19,279 bases of DNA from Armatimonadota bacterium (GTDB lineage: Bacteria; Armatimonadota; Fimbriimonadia; Fimbriimonadales; Fimbriimonadaceae): positions 1 to 19,279 of the forward strand of contig JAEYWW010000113.1 of assembly GCA_023428805.1 (NCBI GenBank), given 5' to 3'. Made by a program: the position numbers and the translations under genes. Shown piece after piece: positions 6,914-13,217 of this stretch (within the stretch, counting starts at the first letter, position 1; each line of letters begins with the position of its first letter). Under the pieces are notes generated by a model that saw nothing but the letters and a program-made list of their open reading frames with translations, ran no database searches and was not told the DNA's origin.

Positions 6914-7993
6914 TTGAACGTCAGGTCGTGGATCAAGAGCCTGGGGCGCATCACGCCCTGGGCTCTGCTGTTGGTCGGAGTCATCTATCTGATGCTTCCG
7001 GTCCAGGAGGGCGCCGCCCGACATTCGGTGGTCGTCGAGCACCGCTTCACCCCGCTGACCGCGCCAAGAAATGCGATTGTCCTCCGAACGATCGCAACTC
7101 CCTATACGCCCATCCAGAAGTCGCAGGCGATCTATCAGATTTTCGACAATGAAGGCACGGTCGATGTTGCCCTGACGGTCAACCGCCTGGAAAAGCTGGT
7201 TGAAGACATCCTGCAGGCCAATGGAGGGGCGCAGACCGCGACCGTGAACCAACTACGCCAGAAGATCGCCTTTTCCCGCGCAATTCTCTCCCGCTCATCA
7301 CGATCACGGCCGCTGGGTTCGACGGTGCCCGGCATCTTCGCTCCGGTCGGGGGACTGTATGACGGCTATGTTCCGAAGGGAACAGTTCTCGCCAGAATTT
7401 TGGAGCCAGGCAAGTTCATCATCAATTTGGAGCTGGACGAAAAAACCAAAGCGCCTTCTGTCGGCAGCGAAATTTCCATTGAAGGAATTCAGGTCGATGC
7501 GCCAGTCTCCAACATGAAAGTCAATGGAGAGGAGCTTTCGGGTGCATCGTTCAATATCCCGAGCGCGCAGAGCACTCGCATCGATGCATCAGGCAATCAG
7601 CGACAGGTGGAATCCGGCACCGCATCTTATACGACATCCTCCGCGAATGCCGTCCGGGCCAAAGTCGCCTCCGTGGAGCATCTCAACCAGTTCAAGGAGA
7701 GGCCGCTGACCGACATCGAGCTCAAAGCACTCAAAGTTCAGATGGAGTCGAGACTGGTGGCGAGAAAAGATGGCACCCTCGTGCGATTCTTTCCCTCCAA
7801 GGCCACGGCCAAACTGTATCGCTGGGAGAAGGACGCAAAGCCTGGATCGCTGGGAAGTCGGCTCGTTTTGACATTCGAATCGAAGGAACTTCACCAAACC
7901 GCTCTAGCCGCGCTCAGAACAAACCGAAAATTAAAGGGAAGTGTCGTCTTGGGAGGCTCCGTTCGGCCAAGATGGAAACGACTCTTTGATTAG
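6914..7993 (+). CDS. HlyD-like membrane fusion / periplasmic adaptor protein
   Basis: A 359-residue protein with one N-terminal membrane helix (about 13-30). Two halves of a barrel-sandwich (lipoyl-like) domain follow: RFTPLTAPRNAIVLRTI at about 45-61 and PGIFAPVGGLYDGYVPKGTV at about 139-158. A short helical hairpin (about 84-128) separates them, as in HlyD and secretion adaptors but much shorter. No ABC transporter, RND pump or outer-membrane channel is encoded nearby, so the partner is unknown. The start is a TTG at 6914, 12 bases after the previous stop and without a Shine-Dalgarno sequence. An in-frame TAA at 6899-6901 blocks anything farther upstream, and the next Met would remove the membrane helix. 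Reinitiation after the upstream gene is likely. Confidence 0.65.
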   Translation: MNVRSWIKSLGRITPWALLLVGVIYLMLPVQEGAARHSVVVEHRFTPLTAPRNAIVLRTIATPYTPIQKSQAIYQIFDNEGTVDVALTVNRLEKLVEDILQANGGAQTATVNQLRQKIAFSRAILSRSSRSRPLGSTVPGIFAPVGGLYDGYVPKGTVLARILEPGKFIINLELDEKTKAPSVGSEISIEGIQVDAPVSNMKVNGEELSGASFNIPSAQSTRIDASGNQRQVESGTASYTTSSANAVRAKVASVEHLNQFKERPLTDIELKALKVQMESRLVARKDGTLVRFFPSKATAKLYRWEKDAKPGSLGSRLVLTFESKELHQTALAALRTNRKLKGSVVLGGSVRPRWKRLFD

Positions 7994-8017
7994 GCACGTC
8001 TTTATCATCTAACCGCC

Positions 8018-8752
8018 ATGTACGCCGCCCTTCTGGCGATGGTGCCGCTCGCCGCATCCATCGAGGAATCCAAGCCGGATATTCCGATCCGTACGGCGGT
8101 TGAAGACGACATGTTTCCCGAGAGCTGGCGGGGCGGAGATGCCAAGGCCAGCGCGGAATCTCTGCCCGCATTTGAAAAGGCGCGGTCGATTCGTTTGGTC
8201 GAAATGGCGTTCACGAAGTATCCCAAGGAGGTGCTTCAGCCCAATCTCAAGCGGGTCTACATCCTCCGAACCATGTCCTTTTTTGGCATGACCTACGGCG
8301 GCACCAACTCGCTGGACACGGTCTATCTCTCCAACCGAGGGGTGGACTACGGATACACCGATCTCTATATCGAAGAGTCTTTTCACCACGAGTTTTCCAG
8401 CATCCTGCTGCGGAACAACCGCCGCAGCCTTGACATCCGCGCTTGGACCAACTGCAACGATCCCGAAGTCAAATATCAGGGCAATGGCACCGACGCTCTG
8501 CAATCGGGAATGGCCGACACCCGCTACCGCGACGAATGGCACGACCTCGGGTTTTTGGCGCAATACGCAACCGCTTCGGTGGAGGAGGACTTCAACATGA
8601 TGGCGGAGGGGATGTTCGGAGGCGATCCGCGATTCTGGCGGGCGGTCGACAAATTTCCGCGCATCCGCAAAAAGTTCGACTTGATCCTCAAGTTTTATCA
8701 GAACCTGAGTCCCGAGTTCACCGAGAAGAAGCTCCGCTCCTACGCCAACTGA
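8018..8752 (+). CDS. Putative zinc-metallopeptidase-like protein with a degenerate active site
   Basis: A 244-residue product with a short hydrophobic N-terminus (MYAALLAMVPLAAS), perhaps a minimal export signal, though no Lys or Arg precedes it. The core ESFHHEFSSILL (120-131) and the later SVEEDFNMMAEGMF (187-200) resemble the putative zinc-binding metallo-peptidase family usually seen as HHEFAHILH plus EDFAE. Here the second and third zinc histidines are replaced by Ser128 and Leu131, so hydrolysis is doubtful; it may be a binding protein or a pseudoenzyme. The gene begins 24 bases after the HlyD-like gene; an in-frame TAG (that gene's stop) precedes it and no other start codon intervenes. 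No Shine-Dalgarno sequence is visible. The family match is from motif memory, so moderate confidence. Confidence 0.6.
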   Translation: MYAALLAMVPLAASIEESKPDIPIRTAVEDDMFPESWRGGDAKASAESLPAFEKARSIRLVEMAFTKYPKEVLQPNLKRVYILRTMSFFGMTYGGTNSLDTVYLSNRGVDYGYTDLYIEESFHHEFSSILLRNNRRSLDIRAWTNCNDPEVKYQGNGTDALQSGMADTRYRDEWHDLGFLAQYATASVEEDFNMMAEGMFGGDPRFWRAVDKFPRIRKKFDLILKFYQNLSPEFTEKKLRSYAN

Positions 8753-8806
8753 GGATGGGCCCTATAAGCCTTACCCAGATCGTTCAACCCTTCACAATCA
8801 TCCCCA

Positions 8807-9232
8807 ATGCTGACGCGCATCTCGAAGGAGTTCCGCTGGGAGATGGGGCATCGCCTGCCCTATCACACCGAAGGGTGCCAGAACATCCACGGCCACTCCT
8901 ATCGGATGGTGGTCGAACTCATCGGAGAAACCGATGAGAGCGGCATGGTGCTCGACTTCGGCGAGATCAGCCAGATCGTGCGCCCCATTCTCGCCCAGCT
9001 CGATCACAGCTTCATGGTTGACCCCTGGGATGCGATGATGCAGGCGGTTCTGCGTGAAAACAACCTCAAGGCGACTCCGGTTGAATTCTTTTCGACCGCG
9101 GAGAACATCGCGCATTGGATGCTGTCGCAAGTCCGTGCAGGAGTGCAGTCCCCGCGCATCCACGAGATCGCAGTGCAGGTTTTCGAGACCGTGACGAGCA
9201 TGGCGGAGGCAAGATGGACCAGAGAATCCTGA
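8807..9232 (+). CDS. queD: 6-pyruvoyl-tetrahydropterin synthase / 6-carboxytetrahydropterin synthase (QueD family)
   Basis: Zinc enzyme that converts dihydroneopterin triphosphate, either to 6-carboxytetrahydropterin for queuosine and deazapurines or to 6-pyruvoyl-tetrahydropterin. The 141 residues show the zinc ligands His15, His28 and His30 (MGHRLPYH and NIHGHSY), the catalytic Cys24, LDFGEI at 49-54, Asp66-His67 in QLDH, TAENIA and the substrate-binding Glu127 in FETVTS. QueC and QueE are not in the window, so the queuosine role is the commoner assumption rather than shown. The ATG has no Shine-Dalgarno sequence; its leader is C-rich. The 3' end overlaps hpt by 19 bases, so the two are translated from one mRNA. 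Confidence 0.88.
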   Translation: MLTRISKEFRWEMGHRLPYHTEGCQNIHGHSYRMVVELIGETDESGMVLDFGEISQIVRPILAQLDHSFMVDPWDAMMQAVLRENNLKATPVEFFSTAENIAHWMLSQVRAGVQSPRIHEIAVQVFETVTSMAEARWTRES

Positions 9233-9750
9233 TCTCGGAAGCCAGGATCAAGGCCCGCGTCGCCGAATTGGCGCAGGACATCCAACGCGACATCCCCGAA
9301 GGCACGATCATTCTCCTGGGAGTGCTCAAGGGAGCGGTGCATTTCCTGAGCGACCTCTCTCGGGAGATCGGTGAACGGGCTAAGCTCGACTTCATCCAGC
9401 CATCCAGCTATGGCGCGGCAAGCAAGTCGTCGGGGGTTGTCAAGCTCGTCAAGGATCACGACTTCAGCATCGAGGGAGAGCACGTGCTGATCGTCGAAGA
9501 CATTGTGGATACGGGACTGACCTTGCAGTACCTGAAGGAGCTGCTCGAAACCCGGAATCCGGCCTCGCTTCGCACGGTCGCCCTCCTCTCGAAACCCGCC
9601 GCCCGCAAGGTGAATGTGGACGCGGACTACGTGGGTTTTTCGATTCCGAACGAATTTGTGGTAGGATACGGGTTGGATTTCGATGAGCGTTATCGAGGTC
9701 TGCCCCACATTGCAGTGATCTCCGGCTTGTCCGGGCATTCTGCAAGCTGA
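9214..9750 (+). CDS. hpt: Hypoxanthine phosphoribosyltransferase
   Basis: Purine salvage enzyme that joins hypoxanthine (and often guanine) to PRPP to make IMP or GMP. The 178-residue length fits bacterial Hpt. Motifs are LLGVLKGAVHFLSDL (34-48), the SSYG flexible-loop start (64-67), the PRPP-binding VLIVEDIVDTGLTL (91-104), Lys127 in LLSKPAARK for base recognition, and VGYGLDFDERYRGLPHI near the C-terminus. The start at 9214 is chosen because GGAGG (9205-9209) sits 4 bases upstream and homology begins here; the frame remains open upstream only because it runs antiparallel in phase inside queD. It lies between queD and rho, not in the more common tilS-hpt-ftsH setting. Confidence 0.95.
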   Translation: MDQRILISEARIKARVAELAQDIQRDIPEGTIILLGVLKGAVHFLSDLSREIGERAKLDFIQPSSYGAASKSSGVVKLVKDHDFSIEGEHVLIVEDIVDTGLTLQYLKELLETRNPASLRTVALLSKPAARKVNVDADYVGFSIPNEFVVGYGLDFDERYRGLPHIAVISGLSGHSAS

Positions 9751-9797
9751 TTTTCAGCAACTTCACCTCAAACTTTCACAACGCTTCACAACAACTT
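9751..9797 (+). promoter_or_regulatory. C-rich, G-poor leader of rho, possible rut-like site
   Basis: The 47 bases between hpt and rho contain 16 C and only 2 G, with repeated TTCAC/TTTCAC units near 9762, 9775 and 9785. There is no Shine-Dalgarno sequence before the rho ATG. A C-over-G bias with spaced pyrimidine-C steps is what Rho binds in nascent RNA, and rho genes in other bacteria are autoregulated by attenuation. The composition is seen; the role is inferred. Confidence 0.4.
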
Positions 9798-11198
9798 ATG
9801 AGCCACGTTTTTCGGCCCCGCAAAACGGACGGAGGCGGCAACCAGAACCGCAACCGGCCCCATAACAACAACCGACGAAAGAACCCCAACCGCGAGCGCG
9901 AAGACCTCGCATCCGATCTGGAGCAGCTGCCGGAGATCGACTTCAACCACTTCGACCAGATGTCGAACACCGATCTCGCCAAGGCCGCCAAAAAGGCGAA
10001 GATCAGCCTGGACCTCGAACGCCACAAAGTCATCGAAGAGCTCCTCGCCAAAGCCAACGAAGAGCACGGTTCCATCTACAAGCAGGGCGTCCTTGAACTT
10101 TTGAACGACGGCTGGGGATTCCTCCGCCGCAGCAACTACATCCCCTCCAACGAAGACGTCTACGTCAGCCAGTCCCAGGTCAAACGATTCGGCCTCCGCG
10201 CTGGCGACCATGTCTTCGGCCTGGTCCGCGCTCCGAAGGAAGGCGAGAAGTATTACGGGATGCTTCGCGTTGAGAGCGTCAACGGCATGGGCACCCAGTC
10301 GCCGGGCATGGCGATGCGCCGCAACTTCGACGAACTCACGCCGCTCTTCCCCGAAGAGAAGCTGAACATGGAGACGCATCCGGACAACATCATTGGCCGG
10401 ATCGTCGACCTGATCGCTCCCATCGGAAAGGGCCAGCGCGGTCTGATCGTCGCGCCGCCGAAGGCCGGCAAGACGACCATCGTCAAGACCATCGCCCAGG
10501 CGATCACCGCCAACAACCCCGAAGTCGCCCTCATGGTGCTGCTCGTGGACGAACGGCCCGAGGAAGTCACCGACATGCGCCGATCCGTGCGCGGCCAGGT
10601 GATCTCCTCGACCTTCGACGAGCCCGCCGAGAACCACATGCGCGTCGCCGATCTCTGTCTGGAGCAGGCGAAGCGATTGGTCGAGGCCGGACGCGACGTG
10701 GTCGTTCTGCTCGATTCGATCACCCGCCTCTCCCGCGCCAGCAACCTGACGATCAACGCCTCGGGCCGAACGCTCTCAGGCGGTCTCGACCCGGCGGCCC
10801 TCTACCGCCCCCGCCGATTCTTCGGCGCGGCGCGCAACATCGAGGAGGGCGGATCGCTCACGATCATCGCCACCGCGTTGATTGAAACCGGATCCAAGAT
10901 GGACGAAGCGATCTTTGAGGAATTCAAAGGCACCGGCAACATGGAGATCGTGCTCAACCGTGAACTCGCCGAGCGCCGCGTCTGGCCCGCCATTGACGTC
11001 CGCAGCTCCAGCACCCGTCACGAGGAGAAGCTGTTCGAGCCGCACTACCTGGAAGGCGTCGTCCACCTGCACCGCATGCTGGCGAACTCCAAGGACACCG
11101 TCGAAGCCACCGACTCCCTCATCAAGCTCCTCAAACGCACCCCCAACAATCAGGCCTTCCTGGAAGGGGTCATCGCGAAGACGAAGGCGACGGTTTAG
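9798..11198 (+). CDS. rho: Transcription termination factor Rho
   Basis: Hexameric RNA-dependent ATPase that tracks along nascent RNA and releases RNA polymerase. The 466 residues comprise an Asn/Arg-rich, low-complexity N-terminal extension (about 5-36), the Rho N-terminal helical domain (about 45-90), the cold-shock-like RNA-binding domain ([24 protein letters not shown]) and the RecA-like motor. In the motor, Walker A is APPKAGKTT (219-227), followed by [15 protein letters not shown], Walker [11 protein letters not shown] (301-310), the Q loop [21 protein letters not shown] and the R loop KGTGNMEI. All catalytic motifs are intact. A strong hairpin follows 14 bases after the stop. The gene may be co-transcribed with queD-hpt. 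Confidence 0.98.
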   Translation: MSHVFRPRKTDGGGNQNRNRPHNNNRRKNPNREREDLASDLEQLPEIDFNHFDQMSNTDLAKAAKKAKISLDLERHKVIEELLAKANEEHGSIYKQGVLELLNDGWGFLRRSNYIPSNEDVYVSQSQVKRFGLRAGDHVFGLVRAPKEGEKYYGMLRVESVNGMGTQSPGMAMRRNFDELTPLFPEEKLNMETHPDNIIGRIVDLIAPIGKGQRGLIVAPPKAGKTTIVKTIAQAITANNPEVALMVLLVDERPEEVTDMRRSVRGQVISSTFDEPAENHMRVADLCLEQAKRLVEAGRDVVVLLDSITRLSRASNLTINASGRTLSGGLDPAALYRPRRFFGAARNIEEGGSLTIIATALIETGSKMDEAIFEEFKGTGNMEIVLNRELAERRVWPAIDVRSSSTRHEEKLFEPHYLEGVVHLHRMLANSKDTVEATDSLIKLLKRTPNNQAFLEGVIAKTKATV

Positions 11199-11212
11199 AC
11201 GAGGTTGCTTCA

Positions 11213-11239
11213 CATGGGACAGCGCATTGCTGTCCCATG
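11213..11239 (+). terminator. Hairpin terminator after rho
   Basis: A perfect 11-bp inverted repeat (11213-11223 with 11229-11239) with a GCATT loop starts 14 bases after the rho stop codon. The downstream CTTGATTGTTG is only partly T-rich, so it may be a modest intrinsic terminator or an RNA-stabilising structure. Confidence 0.6.
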
Positions 11240-11270
11240 CTTGATTGTTGAATCCCATCTTTGGGAGGGG

Positions 11271-11324
11271 AGCCAGCCTCGTGGAACTCGGCCCTCCAAA
11301 CCCTGTCCACGAGGCCGGAAGGCT
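11271..11324. repeat. Long imperfect inverted repeat downstream of rho
   Basis: GCCTCGTGGA (11276-11285) pairs with TCCACGAGGC (11306-11315) over 10 bp, and an outer AGCC (11271-11274) pairs with GGCT (11321-11324). The 20-base loop contains ACTCGGCCCTCC. Lying directly next to the two GC-rich hairpins at 11339-11381, it looks like part of one composite intergenic repeat element rather than a gene. Confidence 0.5.
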
Positions 11325-11338
11325 ATCGAGGATGGTGG

Positions 11339-11381
11339 CATGGGCGTCCCGCCCATGAGTCCCCCGGGCATCCTGCCCGGG
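11339..11381. repeat. Two tandem GC-rich hairpins (24-base period, TCC loops)
   Basis: Two perfect 8-bp hairpins occur one after the other: 11339-11346 with 11350-11357, and 11363-11370 with 11374-11381. Each has the loop TCC, and they start exactly 24 bases apart. Read on the minus strand this gives an 8-residue periodic peptide (GRDARGTHGRDAHAT), a pattern I associate with spurious proteins translated from dispersed palindromic repeats in planctomycete- and armatimonadete-like genomes. I call it an interspersed repeat; copy number cannot be judged from this window. Confidence 0.6.
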
Positions 11382-11461
11382 TTGCGTGCGCTTCCGTTGC
11401 AAGCATCAGGCCTCAGGTTTTAAAGGACTTCAGAAGCATCCTGGGAGTCTTCTGCGACATC

Positions 11462-11475
11462 GGTAAACTCCCTCC
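11462..11475 (+). promoter_or_regulatory. Candidate leaderless -10 element (GGTAAACT) for pruA
   Basis: GGTAAACT at 11462-11469 is followed by 6 pyrimidines and the ATG at 11476. There is no Shine-Dalgarno sequence and no evident -35. Octamer and spacing match those before 2128 and 13218. The TAA in the motif is in frame with the gene and closes any upstream extension. Confidence 0.42.
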
Positions 11476-13107
11476 ATGCAATTCGGAAGCTTCAGCTACC
11501 CCATGCCGATCAACGAGCCGGTTTTGACTTATGGACCGGGGACGAGGGAGAAGGCGGCGCTCAAGGCCGCGCTCAAGGAGCTCAAAGGGAAGGAGCTGGA
11601 TGTGCCGATGTACATCGGCGGTCAGGAAGTCCGAACCGGGAAGACCGTGCGGATGCACCCGCCCCACGAGATCGCGCATACGCTGGGGCACTTCCACATG
11701 GGCGATCAGAGCCATGTGGGCCAGGCGATTGACGCCGCGCTCGCGGCCCGTGAGGATTGGGCGAACACGAGTTGGGAGAACCGCGCGAACATCTTCCTGC
11801 GCGCCGCCGACCTGATCGCGGGCAAGTATCGCCCCTATATGAACGGCACGACGATGCTCGGCCAGAGCAAGAACGCGTTCCAGGCCGAAATCGACGCCGC
11901 CTGCGAGATCATCGACTTCCTGCGGTTCAACGTCCACTTCCTCGACCAGATTTATCGGCAGCAGCCGATCAGCGGCCCCGGGATGCACAACCGCATGGAA
12001 TACCGCCCGCTCGAGGGCTTCGTGCTCGCGGTGACCCCGTTCAACTTCACGGCCATCGCCGGAAACCTGCCGACCAGCGCGGCCATGTGCGGCAACGTCG
12101 TGGTCTGGAAGCCCGCGAACACCCAGGTCTACAGCGCGCAGATGATCATGCAGGTTCTCCGCGAAGCGGGCCTGCCTGATGGGGTCATCAACCTGGTCTA
12201 TGCAAGCGGACCGGATGTGGGAGAAGTCTGCTTCAACCACCCCGATTTCGCGGGCGTCCACTTCACGGGTTCGACCGGGGTCTTCAACCATATGTGGAAG
12301 ACCATCGGCGCGAACATGGGCAAGTTCAAATCATATCCGCGCATCGTCGGGGAGACGGGCGGCAAAGACTTCGTGATCGCGCACAAGTCGGCGGAGGCCA
12401 AGTCGGTCGCCGTCGCCCTGCTCCGCGGCGCGTTCGAGTATCAGGGCCAGAAGTGCTCTGCCGCATCCCGCGCCTATGTCCCCTCGAACCTGTGGGACGA
12501 GGTCCGCGAGCTGCTGATCGAAGGCGTCAAGAGCTTCAAGATGGGCTCGGTCGAAGACTTCCGCAACTTCGTGAACGCGGTGATCGACGAGAAGAGCTTC
12601 GACAACATCGCGGGCTATCTGGACGCCGCGAAGAACTCTCCTGATGTGGAAGTTCTGGTCGGCGGAAACTGCGACAAGTCGGTCGGCTACTTTGTCGAAC
12701 CCACGATCCTCGTCGCGAAGGACCCGCAGTACCGCACAATGTGTGAGGAGATCTTCGGCCCGGTGCTGACGATCTACGTCTACGACGCGGAGAAGTGGAG
12801 CGAGACCCTCGATCTCGTGGATTCCACCTCGCCCTACGCCCTGACCGGCGCGGTGCTGTCGCAGTGCCGCTACGCGGTCGAGGAAGCGACGAACCGCCTC
12901 CGCAACGCGGCGGGCAACTTCTATATCAACGACAAGCCGACCGGCGCGGTCGTCGGCCAGCAGCCCTTCGGAGGAGCCCGCGCCAGCGGAACCAACGACA
13001 AGGCCGGTTCAATCCTGAACCTCTACCGCTGGCTGAGCGCCCGCACGATCAAGGAAACCTACGTCCCCCCCACCGACTACCGCTATCCGTTCTTGGACGA
13101 AGAGTGA
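11476..13107 (+). CDS. pruA: L-glutamate gamma-semialdehyde dehydrogenase (1-pyrroline-5-carboxylate dehydrogenase)
   Basis: Oxidises glutamate semialdehyde to glutamate with NAD+, the last step of proline breakdown. The 543 residues align in order with ALDH4-type enzymes: YIGGQEVRTG near the N-terminus, VTPFNFTAIAGN (Asn190), VVWKPAN (Lys212), the cofactor motif FTGSTG (263-268), VGETGGKD (general base Glu293), GQKCSAASR (nucleophile Cys327), EEIFGPVLTIYVY and the C-terminal NFYINDKPTGAVVGQQPFGGARASGTNDKAG typical of ALDH4. The active site is complete. Unlike PutA there is no fused proline dehydrogenase domain, and none is encoded nearby. It appears to be a single-gene unit with its own leaderless-type promoter and a following hairpin. 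Confidence 0.93.
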   Translation: MQFGSFSYPMPINEPVLTYGPGTREKAALKAALKELKGKELDVPMYIGGQEVRTGKTVRMHPPHEIAHTLGHFHMGDQSHVGQAIDAALAAREDWANTSWENRANIFLRAADLIAGKYRPYMNGTTMLGQSKNAFQAEIDAACEIIDFLRFNVHFLDQIYRQQPISGPGMHNRMEYRPLEGFVLAVTPFNFTAIAGNLPTSAAMCGNVVVWKPANTQVYSAQMIMQVLREAGLPDGVINLVYASGPDVGEVCFNHPDFAGVHFTGSTGVFNHMWKTIGANMGKFKSYPRIVGETGGKDFVIAHKSAEAKSVAVALLRGAFEYQGQKCSAASRAYVPSNLWDEVRELLIEGVKSFKMGSVEDFRNFVNAVIDEKSFDNIAGYLDAAKNSPDVEVLVGGNCDKSVGYFVEPTILVAKDPQYRTMCEEIFGPVLTIYVYDAEKWSETLDLVDSTSPYALTGAVLSQCRYAVEEATNRLRNAAGNFYINDKPTGAVVGQQPFGGARASGTNDKAGSILNLYRWLSARTIKETYVPPTDYRYPFLDEE

Positions 13108-13116
13108 GTGAGCTTG

Positions 13117-13152
13117 AGCCTGGCCAGTTTGTCCAGGCTATTTGCTTTGCTT
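13117..13152 (+). terminator. Intrinsic terminator after pruA
   Basis: AGCCTGG (13117-13123) pairs with CCAGGCT (13133-13139) around a 9-base loop and is followed by a T-rich tail (ATTTGCTTTGCTTT). It begins 9 bases after the pruA stop codon, as expected for a Rho-independent terminator. Confidence 0.6.
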
Positions 13153-13203
13153 TCGATGAATATTTTTCGCAGTCTGACAATGCTTCTGATGGTGCAGTCA
13201 GGC

Positions 13204-13217
13204 GGTAAATTGACCGC
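13204..13217 (+). promoter_or_regulatory. Candidate leaderless -10 element (GGTAAATT) for the metallophosphoesterase gene
   Basis: GGTAAATT at 13204-13211 is followed by 6 bases and the ATG at 13218, identical in octamer and spacing to the element before 2128. No Shine-Dalgarno sequence is present. An upstream CTGACA (13174-13179) is too far (26 bases) to be a normal -35. The in-frame TAA at 13206 fixes the protein N-terminus. Confidence 0.42.

Noticed and set aside
9115..9213. Upstream extension of hpt by 33 codons
   Set aside because: The extension lies inside queD in another frame and is unlike Hpt; GGAGG sits directly before the ATG at 9214.
9786..10637. 283-codon minus-strand open frame opposite rho
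   Set aside because: A Val/Leu/Asp-rich translation typical of the reverse strand of a GC-rich gene; rho on the other strand is certain.
11339..11381. CRISPR-like repeats
   Set aside because: Only two units, each a self-contained hairpin with no spacer of normal length and no cas genes.
10776..11402. 208-codon minus-strand frame covering the region after rho
   Set aside because: Its N-terminus is translated hairpin repeat (GRDAHAT-like) and the rest is antisense to rho.
11413..12291. 292-codon minus-strand open frame opposite pruA
   Set aside because: Shadow of the pruA reading frame; no recognisable motifs.
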